Shown here: positions 35,090 to 46,862 of the stretch, one piece after another
Layout of the letters: the number at the start of each line of letters is the position of its first letter
Numbering within the stretch: the first letter of the stretch is position 1
Assembly (NCBI GenBank): GCA_016858145.1
Contig: JAEHOE010000019.1
Span: forward strand, 744,001-808,000
Origin: Edaphochlamys debaryana
Lineage: Eukaryota; Chlorophyta; Chlorophyceae; Chlamydomonadales
Direction: 5' to 3'
Length of the DNA stretch: 64,000 nucleotides
Program-made: the position numbers and the translations under genes
Notes under the pieces: model-generated
Seen by the model: only the letters and a program-made list of their open reading frames with translations
Databases searched by the model: none
What the model was told of the DNA's origin: nothing

Positions 35090-36318
35090 TGCTCCCCGAA
35101 GAAAGTCCAGTAAGCTACAGTCTTCGCATTGTGTGTGTCGCGAGCTGGCAATTGCAAACTTGCTCGCGGTGCAGTCAGCGGTATCAACTCCAAGCGATAT
35201 GAAGCAGTATGCCGTGACTATGCTGGAAGGCAGTAAGAGTCAAGCGGCTGGGTACGCGAGCAACAGCCCGCCGTTCGCATGGCACGCAATACCCTTTGCC
35301 CCCCTCCCCCCCCTGAATACCCCGCCGATCTTTGTAATCCAGAGGGACCCCGGCGCAAATTGCTCTTGCCCACTCTCCCTGGGTGCCCGCGGGCCGCTGC
35401 TGGGGGGGCGGGTAAAAAGTCTCAGCAGTCCTGACCCATGCCCGACCTGAATGCTCGATGCCCCGCGTCACCTGATGAGGAGTCGACTAGCAGGGGTTCG
35501 CAGGTGGGGCCTGGAGGGACAGACACGAGAAGCCAGCCGAGTCCGGGCCGCACCAGAAGGCAGTCTGGCAGCGGTAGCTGAGAGCCGCCAGATACCCCTC
35601 CTTCAGGACTACATGCATTCCCCTCCTCCCAGGGTTGCCCCAGGTTGTCTAGACAAGGCTGTGGCCCTTGCCACGTTGGCCCAGAGTTGACCAACCTCGG
35701 TGCACCCCTCCAAGGAGATCAGGCTACCGATGAGCACGGACATAGTTCCGTACAGTTAACAGTACTACGGTAAATATATCCTGTCTGAACACGGCCGGAA
35801 AGCGGGCTCCGCCCTGATGTGTGCCTATTTCGATGAGGGGCTGCGCCTGAGCGTAGCCCTTCCTCTTCACCCGGATTCCACTCCCAGCTCGCCCTTGACA
35901 TCCAGGCTGCACACAATATAATGCACGAACACCACGCGCCCTCGGGAACTGTCCATGCCACCCCTTGACCCCTGACACGATCACGCGGACCAGGCTCTTA
36001 TCTGCCTGCTTGCAAGCCCTGGGCAAGCCTGAACACCTTACTAAAGGATTAATACCGGTAACACGAATGAAAGCAGCTGCTGCCTCTCATCTGGGTTGAA
36101 TGCTCGTGCCGCCATAGGGCATAAGGGCAAGCCCAACCCGGAAAGTATCCTAGTTACGCACACATAGACGCATGGGGGCGCGGCCACATGCCACAACAAC
36201 TAACCCTCCACATGCACCTTCCTGTCCCGTGTGTACTACTACTAACGGCCAAGCCGCTATCAAGTCAAACAGGTTGCCTTGAAGGCATGCGTAGGTACCC
36301 TGCGCGAGGCCCAGGCTC

Positions 36319-36340
36319 TGAGTCAGAAGTCTCTGACTCA
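36319..36340. repeat. 9-bp inverted repeat around a TGAGTCA core
   Basis: TGAGTCAGA and TCTGACTCA are perfect reverse complements separated by 4 nt. Could be a dimeric transcription-factor site or chance; no gene start is nearby. Confidence 0.4.
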
Positions 36341-37625
36341 CCCAGGGGCCCGAGATTGCACACCCACACCCCGCCTCCAACCCACGGACGGAGTCATCCC
36401 TCCTTGTCAGGACCGGCCCTTGCATCGTGCCCGCCACAATCGGTTGCATAATTGGAACAAAGGTCTGCAGACTGACGGCCTGAGAACGCAAAGGTATTAA
36501 TAAAGTTAGCAGCCAGCACATAGCGAGCCCCCATAACCGAGATGGCTCCTCGCACTCCCTCCCTTATTGCCCTTTCAGCGCAAACCGCAAGCCTTGTTGC
36601 CATGCCGGTATGCGCTCGAGGAGCGCACAGCGTTGGCCCGGCAGCGCCCGCTCACCCGCCCCTGCAACCGCCAGTGCTCACCACCTGTGCAGGCCCGCGC
36701 TGACCCACAGCAGCTTCGGGACTCTGCAGCCCGCCCGCAATACATCAGTGCCCTATCTGCATCTGACTTGCCTTGCCTAACATGCGCGCTTCCAAAAGTG
36801 TCAGGTAGGTAGGAGTGAGTGAGGGCGAGGTAAGCCTACCGTCCCCGGCCTCCGCGTCGATCAGGGAGCCGCCGTGTGCCCCCACGCAGGATTCGCAACA
36901 GAATGCCCGGAGGGGGTAAGGACGCAGCACACTCATGATGTCTCGACCTCCACCTACGCTTGCAGGAGTCCCAGCCGTTGCCTGAATACAAGGGGCTCAG
37001 CAAAAACAACCCGTGCAGTCCCCGCCCGCCGCATAAATCCTGCAAGCGCTCTTCACGCCAACCTGCCGCACCATGAAGCTCTCCACAACGTGAAGGTCAC
37101 CAGCTTGACCCACATCCTTGCCCAGGACCAGGTCCTAAACAGTAACCACATTCCCAAGCCTGCATTGCGCCGTCAAGACACAAGGACGCCAAGGCCTTCC
37201 GCTTGTCAGCCCCGGCCCCCGGGCGGGCCTCACTAAGATGCATCGAACACGCCTCGTAGCCTCTTCCCCATGCTCACAAAAATAAGTAGGAGGAAAGGAG
37301 GAGAGGCTGTGTGCCACAGCCCTCGCGGGTGACTAGGTCAAGCATCCAAGCGACTGACAGCCACCGGCTCCTGTCTGCAGGCCCCGGCAATGCATCGAAA
37401 GCCTCCAACAGCTTTGGAACTCCCCGTTACCACAACTCCTATGCCGGGTGTGATAGCATGCGGACAAGCCAGCGGCCTTGACGGCAGGACAAGCAACGGG
37501 CCGTACCCCTGCCACAAACCAACTAGCCAACCGTACATGAGATCAGCCTCAGGGCAACCAAGTGCTGGGGGCTCTGTGTGACCCCTGCCGGACAAGCGTG
37601 TTCTAGTATTAAGGTTCACCCCCGA

Positions 37626-37630
37626 TTACA
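37626..37630 (-). terminator. Candidate TGTAA poly(A) signal of the kinase gene
   Basis: TGTAA on the minus strand, about 540 nt past the kinase stop codon. Confidence 0.3.
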
Positions 37631-38167
37631 ACAAGGGACACTTGGGACACTGGCAGCGCAAACTAGCCGGTGCAATGAAGCGATGCAGCCACGGGCAGGA
37701 GTGGCCTCGGCAGCCACGTGCTAAGCTACTAGCTCGTGCAGATAGCCAGGGACAGCTATTCGCAGGCAGAGATCGCCCCCATGCAGACTGGACTAAGAGA
37801 AGGCCTACAGCTATTGCTTGCGTAGGGTACCTGAGCCCCAGATTGGACGCTACGAAACACAACCGAGGGCGGAGCTCCGATATGAAGCTCAGCCCAGTGC
37901 AAGCGTGTACGACAAGGGGGACCCGCCCTGCTCTGCTAAAGAGAAAGCACCGGCGGCCGACTGCAGATGCGTGCTCAAATGGCCAAGCGCCATGCAGGTA
38001 TGGACAACTGATATGCGCCTGCCTCATGCGCTCTGCACTGGCCCAAACGAGCCTTGCAAACCTCGAAGGCCGATCTCATCATGCGTGCAATGGAGTGCGC
38101 GCTCTGGCCTTGCGCTGCCGCACAGGCCGTACCGAGCGGCCTTCGTTCGTAGTCGGTTTATGCTCGC

Positions 38168-41100
38168 TTAGTAAAAAGGCGCGTTGCCTCCGCCGTTCAC
38201 GTGTTGCACCGGCTGATGGTTGGAGGCGGAGCGTTGCGTGAAGTGCACGGAGAACACGGAATGCTGGCTGACATCTATGAAGGGCTGGCTAGTTTGACTG
38301 GTATGGTAGTTGGGGCCCGAGGAGTAGTGGTGGTGGCCGCTGCCCTCCCCGTGCCGGTGCCCCCCGCCGCCGTAGTGCGTGCTGCTGTCCCCGTGGCGTG
38401 CGTGGAAGCCGCTGAGGTACTGGCTGCTACCCACCGTCTGGCCGCCGAAGTTCCCGCCCTGGGGGGGAGGCAGCAGCGGGAGACGTCAGGGGATGCCAGC
38501 CGTGAATCCGTAGCCTGCGAGCCCCAGGGGTTTTGCAAAGGCAGCATGCCAGCCATGCGTCATCACTCCCTAAGCAGGCCTGTGCCCACCTGGGTAAGCG
38601 GCGGCTGGGCGTACAGGTGCGCCGCGGACGCGTTGATGCTGTTGGTCCCCGACTGGAACGACGGCGCGACGGCGCCGGGCCCGGCGGCGACGCCCAGCGT
38701 GCTGTGGGAGCCGCTGAGGCCCATGCTGCTGTGCCGCACCAGGCCCGAGATCCCCCCCGACGCCGTGTCCCCTCCGTTGTTGCGGCCGCCAAAGCTGCTG
38801 AGGGAGGTGCGGGGCAGGCGGATGCCGGCCGAGTCCGCCCAGCGCGTGGCCAGCTCGTTGAGGTCTCCGCGCAGCGGCGGCGTGGCGACGGCGGTGATGG
38901 GCACCGTGGCCACGGCACCGAAGAGCGCGTGCCGCTCGCGCCACTGCCGCTGCAGCGAGGGCGCGGACGCCTGGAGCTCCGCCAGGCGCTGGAGGATCTG
39001 CGGAGGGACGGACGGTGGGGCAGTGGGACGGGGCGCGAACAAGCGGGGGTAAGGATTGAGGCCAGCGGTACGAGGCGTGCTCTTAGGACGGGACTTATAC
39101 GGACACGGTGGGGAATGTGTACTGGCAGCCGGCGGGTATCATGATCGCTGCCCGGCCCCTGTCCCCGCGCACCTGCTGCACGGTAGGGCGCTGCGCGGGG
39201 TCGGAGGCCCAGCAGTCCTCCACTAGGCGCTTGAGCGGCTCGGGCACGGCCGGGGAGAAGGAGGGCCGCATGCCGCACGCCGCCACCTTGTAAGCCGTCT
39301 CGGCGGGGCTCAGCTTGGCGTGGGGCGCCTCGCCGATTGGAGACAGCATGCGCCATACTACGGGCGGGAAAACACGGATTGGCATAGGATACACGGGTAG
39401 GAACGCGAGTCAGGTTTGAGTCACAATAGAGGTAATAATAGAGGTTATGCTCAAGGTTTGGACAGACGAATGTAAGCCTGGGGTGACGAGTGCGCAACGA
39501 GTAACCTGGCCACTCACTGAGCAGAGCCAGGGAGTAAACGTCCGAAGAGGGGTGCAGCCGGCCGCTGAGGAGCAGCTCGGGGGGCAGGTGGGCCACGTCA
39601 GCGCCGGTGACGGCGCCGATAGCGGCCGCCGCCTCGGGGGACCAAGGCCCGCCGGACAGGTCCGGCGGCAGACGCGCAAGCGACAGCCAGGGGTCGGACA
39701 GCTTGGCCACGCGCCGGATGACGGGCAGGCAGGCGCCGCCGGGCACGACAGCGGAGGCGCGTCGCTGCTGAGCGCCGGCGATGGTGCAGACGACGGCGGG
39801 GAGGGCGGGGCTGGCGGCGGCGGGGACGACGGGCGAGAGGCACGTGGTGGGGGTCGACGGCGCCGCGGAGGAAGCGCCAGAGCCTGGGGCGTCGGCCGGA
39901 GGGCCGACGTGTGGTGACGGCAGGGCCGAGTGAGCCGCCGAGCGGACGCGGAGCGTTACGTCGTCCGGGGTGGCGGGGCCGTGGTCGCCGCTGGGAAGTC
40001 GAGCGGTCGCCAGCACGGCGGCGGCGGGGGCGGCGAGAGCAGGCGCCGAGTAGTTTACGCCGTCAGCTAAGTGGCGGGGCGTGCGGGGACAGTAGGGGTC
40101 GTCCATGACGGCTGACTGCGCGTGGCGGGTCTGGGGGGGAGCGGCGGCGGTGGCGAAGGGCGACTTGGGTGGCTGCTGGTTGGACGGCGGCGCCGGGCCG
40201 CCGAGGGACGCGCTTGACTTGGCCGAATGGCCGCTGGGAGAGGGTGGCGCGAGCGTGGAACGGAGGCCCCCCGCGTTCTCGGGCGACGCCAGGGCGCTAC
40301 GGAGGCCGCCCATAGGCATGGGCCGCCGCGGCGGCGGCGGCGGACCCGGCGGCGCCGCTGGCGGCACGGCGCCGCTGCCGGTGCGGGCCAGGCTGGCGTT
40401 GCCGCTGCTGCAGCGGCCGACGAAGGAGCCGAGCATGCCGTCCCTGGGCGGAGACTCGGGCCAGGCCGACAGGCCGCAAAGCGCCTTGCTCGCTGCTGCC
40501 ATGTCGTTGGTTGAGTTGTTGGCGGAGAGGTTGGCCTGGAAGGAGCCGCTTGGGCGGCGGGCAAACGTGGCGGGGCCCGTGGAGCCAGCTCGGGGCTGGG
40601 CAGAGGTCAAAGCCATGGCACTGACGGGGTCGAAGGCAGCAATCCCATCCTCGGGCAGCGCAGGCACGCGGCCGGCGAGCGCCGCCGCGGCGGCGGCGCC
40701 AAGCTGCGACCTGCCGCCGGCGAAGCTGCCGCCGCCGCGGCCCAGCGCGCCGCCGGTAACGTTGGCGGTTGTGAAGCCCAGCGTCTGGTTCAGGCCGTTG
40801 TTGGACTGGCCGCTGCCGTACACCGGACCTTGCTCGTCCATGACGACGACATCGCTGGCCATGGGCGTGCCGTCACTCCGGGCAGCGGCACCCGCCACGC
40901 CAGACACGCTGACGGCGGTTGATGAGAAGCAGGTAGTCGAGGGGCGCATGCCGTTGCTCCAACCGCCGGTCAGCGTGTGGGTGCCCGTACTGTCTCCCAT
41001 TGCCGTACCGGTCCCCGTGGCCGCGGACGATGACAGCGAGTAGCCGGGGCGGTTGGGTCCTCGTGGCGGCTCGCCACCGCTGTCGTACGTTACCGTACGG

Positions 41101-44100
41101 GTCAACGCCGCGTCCTCAGGACTGCCGGTGCCGGAGATACCGCCGACGGAGCCGTTCGCCGCCGCTGCTGCCGCCATCGCCACGGCCATGGCAGTGCGCG
41201 CCCCGGCGGCGTCGCCGTCACGGCCACTGCTGCCGGCGGCGGCGGCCGCCGCTAGCTCGCCCTCGCCGCCGCTGCCCAGGATAACGCTGGTGTTGCTGCC
41301 GTCGCCAGGGCGGCGGCAGCCCTGTGGGCCGCCGCGCGCACCGCTGGGCAGTACTAGGGTTTGGACGAGCACGTTCTCGGCCCGCAGATCGCCGTGGCAT
41401 AGATCCAGGGAGTGCAGGTAGGCAAGGCCGGAGGCCACATCATGGGCGATGGAGAGAATCTCGGTCTGCGAGAAGCAGGCAATCGGTATGCAAGTCGGAG
41501 CAGGGCGCAGCTGGGCAAGAACAGGATAGGCACACGCAGGGAGACTATAACGTCAAGGCATCCCTGCCCTGCTCACCACTGGCAGAAGGCCCGGCAGGGG
41601 CCCGCTGTCATCGCCCTCGCCGCCCGCTGCCGCAGCCGCCGCCACATCCGCCTGGGACTGCACCCGAGGCGCCGCCAGCGGCGCGGAGCTAGACTCCTGC
41701 TCCGCCTCCGGCGCCGCGGCCCCCACCGACAGAAGCGCAGGCGCCGCGGCCTCCGCAATGGCTGTCAGGGGCGCCGGTGGGGCGGACTGGGACTGCGTCG
41801 CGCTGGCAGTCCGCAGCGCCACCTCCGCATCGACCCCCGCCGGGATGGGCGCGAAGGCGGCGGCGGCGTGGGCGCTGCCATTGCCGTGCGCCACAGGCGT
41901 TCCAGCGCTTGACTCGGGGGAGCTCGTGGCGGCGGCGCTCTTGCGGCGGCCGCGGCTGAAGCGCCCCAGCTGTTTGGCCACGAGCGCTAGGCCGCCCGCG
42001 GCGCCCCCGTGCTTACCCTCCCCTTTGGCCGCCTCCACTTGCTCCGCCGCCGCCAGGGCAGCAGCATCGTGTTGCGCCTTTTCGGCAGCAATCCGTCGCG
42101 CCGCGGCTTTCTGCTGGGAGAACCTCTGTGCCAGGATTGCGGCGAGGGAGCCGTTGTCGCACTTCTCTAGCACCATCCAGGTCTGGCATTGCTGGCGGGC
42201 CGGCGGGTGGTGCGCGCTGGCGTCCTTGGCGGCGTGGTTGCTGGCCTCCTTGGCCGTGATGGTGGCCAGGGCCTCAGGCTTGCGGGAGCTGGCGGTGAAG
42301 GCGGTGGAGGCGAAGGAGAGCATGGGCAGGAGGTCGGCCTGCGAGCGGGTGTGTGTGGGCGGGGCGGGTCCGAAGTGAGGAGCACACATGGTGCGGTAAG
42401 GACCGTGAGCAAGGAGGATAAAGATATCGGGCAAGCCGGGAGTACTACTTTAAGCGGTGAGTCAGGCCGCTCACCACTTGTGGTGCGTTGGCGAGGGCGG
42501 CGGTGGGGAAGGTGTCGGCGGCGTAGCAGGTGACGACGTTGGGGTGCGCCAGGCGGCTCCAGACCTCGCCCACCTGCACAGCCACGCCCCATCCGTCAGA
42601 CCCCGGCGCAACCCGTCAGCTCTCCGGCGGTGCAGGCTTGTGCAACCCGCACGCTGACAGTGCGGCGGGTTACGACATTGTACGACAGCAATACATTCCG
42701 CCCGCCCACCTGCTCCATCATGAAGAGGCACTCCTCCTCGTGGGGCACCACCTTGACCACCACACGGTGCTGGCCCGAGAACACGCCTGCACACAAGAAC
42801 CAACACAACAAGGTCACGTAAAACCAAGGCCCATTTGGTAATGCCAGCCAAAACTAATGGCACTTCATGAAGATCTCGCATTAGCATCAGGGGCGGGGCG
42901 CAGGGACTATCGCTAGGGTCCTTGGTGGCGGCGCACCTTCCAGGGTGGTGGCGAGTCGGCCCTGGCTGGCCCGCTTGAGCTCCGAGAGTTCGGCCAGCAT
43001 CGGCGGGGGCAGCAGCGGCATGACGGCGACGGGCGGGGCTTGTGCCAGGGCAAGCGCGGAGCCGTGCGCGTGCCGGTTGCCTCCCCGGACGCTGCCGTCG
43101 AGACGGCCGTGGCGAGAGCCCTCGGGGTCATCCCTGCAGCGCAGAAGAGCACGGGGGATAAAGTTGAAAAGTTCTGGGGGGTACTGCATTGCACAAGGAC
43201 TGCCTGAGGGCATGTTGCGAAGCGGTGCTGGCTCACCCCTTGCGGAGGGCCGAGGAGAAGCGCTGCAGGCCCTGGAGCGCCGGGTGGCCCTGGCTGGTCC
43301 GGTGGATGGAGCGGTTCTGGTTCTGAGGGGAACGAGGGGCACGCCGGACATCAGGCAACAGATGTGCTTCCAGCCGCGTGTACCGCAGACTGCGCCCCAC
43401 ACAAACAGGCGAGGCCCAACAGGTTGGGGATCTGTCCCACGTGCCCCCGGGGATGTTATCTAGAGCTGTTGCAAGACTTGCAATGCATGCCATGCTCACA
43501 TGGGACCGAGACGGGTCATGCGGCGCCGGCGGGTTGGCCGGGGGCGCCAGGCACGCGCAGCTGAGCAGCCGCCGCAGCCACGCGCCGCACACCACCGCCA
43601 CCAGGAGCATGGCAGCAAAGACTGGGGGACGGGAGGGCAGCGCCACGGTCAGGGCATTGACAGGGCATGAGTAACCCACACACGCGTGCGATGTACGAGG
43701 GCGGCTGGGCACGGTGGGGAACTGGGCACAGCGAGATCACATCACGCGGCGCGGCCCCTCGCACCTGACTGCCACAGCCCCACAGCCGGGAGCCCATGGC
43801 TGGACGCAGCGCCCCAGCTGGCCAGCCGCATGGGGCGCCGGCTCATGTCCTCCATCTCCCCCTCCATGGCCGCCAGAAGGCGGCGCGCATTCACAGCGAC
43901 CCTCACGGGTGATTCCTCCTCGGCGTCTTCCTTCATTGCTAACTCAACCCCCGCCGGCATCTCCGCTCCTGCCACGGCGGCGCCAGCTCCCAGCGGCGCC
44001 TCGTCCTCAGCGCTGGCACTCCCCACCTCGGTTTCCTCGCGCAGACAGCATAACCGGCAGTCGGATAGTATCACGGTCGCCGCGCCGCTGGGATAGACCC

Positions 44101-44902
44101 CGGCAACCGGCAGGCAGCTGCGGGCATCCCGTGCCCCTCCGTTATGCGTCTCTTGGGAATGCTGCAGGCTGCCGGCCAGATGCAGGTGCGGCTCCTTGAA
44201 GCTCAGAGCCATGGAGGACTTCCAGGCCGTCGTTGGGCAGCGGCCCAGCTCGAAGCTCACATCGGTGAGGGCTAGGGAGCCGGTGCTGTCGCCATGTAGC
44301 ATCCGGGCGGCCAGGGCCGCCGCGAGACCCGCGGCGGGGCCGTGCGGCCTTGGCACGGGTGCCGCCAGCCCCAGGCCCGTGAGCATGAAGCCCTGCAGCT
44401 CCAACACGGCGCGCCCTGTGAGAAGCAGCGCCCCCTGAGGCAGGCCTCCGAGCTCCAGGCGGGCCCCAGTAGAGGTACCGGCCCCGAGGTAGGACCCAGC
44501 CCGACCGGAGCGCGCGTCGGCCCCGCCGTCGGGCACCAGCCGGACGCTCTGGTCAAGCCGCAGAGGCAGCGGCGGGTGCTGCGCCGCACCTTGTCCTCGT
44601 AACGGGCTGTGGGATGCCTCCGCAGAGCGGAGTGTGACCGTGGCCGATGCGTCGGCACCGCGGGCGCCGGGGCTTGTACGCAGTGCGTGGTCGCCCGCGT
44701 TATCGACACGTAGGGAAGCGAGCTCGCGCAGAAGGTCGTCTGCTGTAGATGCAGCGTGGCTGGCCGCGCTGCTGCGAGGTAGGACGCCCAAGGTCGCTAC
44801 AAGAATCGCTATGAGACGACATCTCGTGAAGCTCCTACTGGAGCACCCGGCCCCAGACGACTCCATCAAGCGAGACGTCGGTCTGCAAGGCCGATGCGGC
44901 AT
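38168..44902 (-). CDS. Receptor-like TKL protein kinase with large kinase-domain inserts
   Basis: Eleven minus-strand exons join in phase: 44902-43765, 43621-43500, 43322-43237, 43133-42937, 42786-42710, 42573-42475, 42338-41577, 41465-39518, 39357-39173, 38997-38590, 38458-38168; about 1,770 aa. A signal peptide (CRLIAILVATLGVLPRSSAA) precedes an extracellular region of ~330 residues with no known domain, then one membrane segment (FAAMLLVAVVCGAWL, ~381-395). Kinase signatures: Gly-rich loop into HRVVVKVV (Lys ~526), SRLAHPNVV, hinge MVLEKCDNGSL (~628), AYLHSLDLCHGDLRAENVLV (His 851, Asp 853, Asn 858), KLSDPWLSLA at the DFG position (Asp ~1418), LPPELL, SSDVYSLALL and DCWASDPAQRPTVQQ. HRD is HGD and DFG is DPW. 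About 190 residues are inserted after the hinge and about 550 between catalytic loop and DPW. ATG 44902 is the first after an in-frame stop; 44866 is the alternative start. Ligand and substrate unknown. Confidence 0.87.
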
Positions 44903-45608
44903 CAGGCCGCAAGGGCGCGCTCCCGTGTCAACCACGGGGCCTCAAGACCGAACCAATCCGCCGGTCAGCCCCTCATGCCGCGCCATTGGGTCAGTCGTAG
45001 GCTGGGGCTCGCTGGTAGACGCAGCAACTCGGAGCTCGCGCTGCAAGCAAGCTATGGTGAGCGGAAAGCATGCAGGACTCCACCACCTCCCCTGTGCTGC
45101 CTGGACTGAGCGCAGCGGATCAAATATCAGTGACGGATGACCTGTGAGTTGGAGTGAAGCTCTCTGTGCGTTCGCCCGCGTTGACGCAGTCTTCTCGGTC
45201 GGCAAAAGCGTACCCTGTCACCCTAATTCCTAGACTACACTTTGCCATCAAAGTCTGAAGCTCTGCCTGTCGCGCCTGTGTGAGCAGGCCGAAAAGGGAG
45301 ACGTGCTGCAGCCACGTGCACAGTACAGGGCAACGCCGGGCACCCCAACCTGCCCTAGACGGGTTAAGTTTGGTCGCTATTTAGAAGCGCCTTCACATTA
45401 TGTACCTCTGGCGGGGTGGACGGGTAGATAGAGTCAAAAAGCTGCCGGTGACGAACTCGGCCACTCTTGCGACATCCCCTCGCTGTGTTCAGCGCTTGTC
45501 GGACCTGCAAGCTGGGTGCATTCTGTAGTCGGAGAGATGGTATGATGCGGATTCGGAGGAGTCCGAAGCCACGTGGGGTTTCTTAGGGTTTGTGCACGGC
45601 GGGAGAAG

Positions 45609-45627
45609 GCCGGGCCCGAGGCCCGGC
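45609..45627. repeat. 8-bp GC hairpin
   Basis: GCCGGGCC and GGCCCGGC flank a 3-nt loop, giving a very stable hairpin in non-coding DNA between two divergent genes. Significance unknown. Confidence 0.45.
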
Positions 45628-46640
45628 GCGGCAGCAGCGCGGCAGTTCTGGGGCGACGTGCTTGGTCCCAGAGACCGGGCTCGCAGGGCCAAGTGCCCTA
45701 GTCAGCGGGGCCTCTGAGCGTTCTGACAAGTGCAGGGCCCGCCCAGGGTCCGCTTGCACCTCTTGGCCTGCAAGCCCCCATCATGCCATCAACGATCACT
45801 CGTCTAGCCCCCCCCTCCGGGACAAGCCAGGCTGCCGAGGCTGCCGGGGCGGGCTATACGGATGGAAGGGAAGGTCAGCAGTATGGAATCCCCTTGTCAT
45901 TTCTCGAACCCGAGGTCTCTCTGGACCCCCACGGTTCCCCGTACCAACTTGCCCCGCTCAAGATGCCGGTACTGGTCACGCGTCCCGGCAACAACCTCTT
46001 CATAACCCCGCGGCGTGCGTCCTCCTCAATGATGCATATGCACTTGACGCGCGCACTGGCAGTTCAGCACGACCTCCTGCCGCCCAGATGAGGTGTTGGG
46101 AATGTAGCAAGCCCCGGGGGAAGCCACCCTCCTGCCCAGCTTGCATTTCCCAGCCTCCAGCTATCTTACATCACAGAGCTTGCCCCCACCTGATACGGTA
46201 AGACCACAAGCTAAGCGCCGTGGCCTGCCAAGTCATTCCAGCATCGCGCACCAGCTACCCTGCACAGTCCGCCCTACCGTGGACGCGTCACTCTGCCCGT
46301 ATCCCACTGCACGCCCAAAGCTCGCCCTCCGTCTAAGCCGCATGGGCAAGGGCCGCCATAGCCCCAGCTTCGCACCGGGGTGCCGCTCCGGCAGTGCACG
46401 CACAGGGCCCGCCGAGGGCCCCCTCGTCACATGGGGCGACGGGGGGCGGCAGAGACATGACCTCCACCCAGGGGCCTGGGACTCCGGCAGCTCCGCCACG
46501 CCGCGTGGGTTCATCGGATTGCACCTGCTCCGGTGTGCACCCTTGGAGCAAGAGCCCCAAAGATGAGCTACACATGGTAACGCACAGCTCGGTTCCCAAA
46601 CCCGCCACCTCCAAGAGAACCCGCGGTAGCCCCACCTTGG

Positions 46641-46650
46641 CATATATATA
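46641..46650 (+). promoter_or_regulatory. Possible TATA box upstream of family copy 3
   Basis: AT-rich run CATATATATA in GC-rich surroundings, 213 nt upstream of the start codon at 46863. Position suits a promoter if the 5' UTR is about 180 nt; no other evidence. Confidence 0.3.
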
Positions 46651-46862
46651 GTTGACACAGCTGACTAGTGAGCAGGCGGGGTGCGTTGGGGCGTGTGGTC
46701 TCGGCGGCGGCCGTGAACTTAACGGCCCGGAGATTTCGCCCATCCCAAAGCCCCGACACTAAATGGCCCCGGCGCTTACAGCTATTCGCATGCAGTCCCA
46801 TCGAGACAGCTCACCTGTGTTGAGCGCAGCAGCGCCGTTTGGGCGGTGTCCAGTGCACCGCC

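Larger units (their letters stand above)
35090..38167. other. 3.1-kb region without a recognised gene
   Basis: Between the glycosyltransferase start and the kinase stop. GC content is lower and no phase-consistent exon chain or conserved domain was found on either strand. One minus-strand piece near 36940-36845 reads PLRAFCCESCVGAHGG before a GT, but no neighbouring exon was found. It must contain the kinase 3' UTR (candidate poly(A) signal at 37626-37630) and the glycosyltransferase promoter. A perfect 9-bp palindromic arm pair lies at 36319-36340. Confidence 0.5.
44903..46862. other. Divergent intergenic region, kinase and family copy 3
   Basis: About 2 kb between two genes transcribed away from each other. 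No convincing gene. It holds a GC-rich hairpin (45609-45627) and a TATA-like run CATATATATA at 46641-46650, about 220 nt before the copy 3 ATG. Confidence 0.5.

Noticed and set aside
46333..46743. 136-codon open frame on the minus strand upstream of copy 3
   Set aside because: Has some protein-like stretches but no splice partners, no recognisable domain, and lies in the divergent promoter region.
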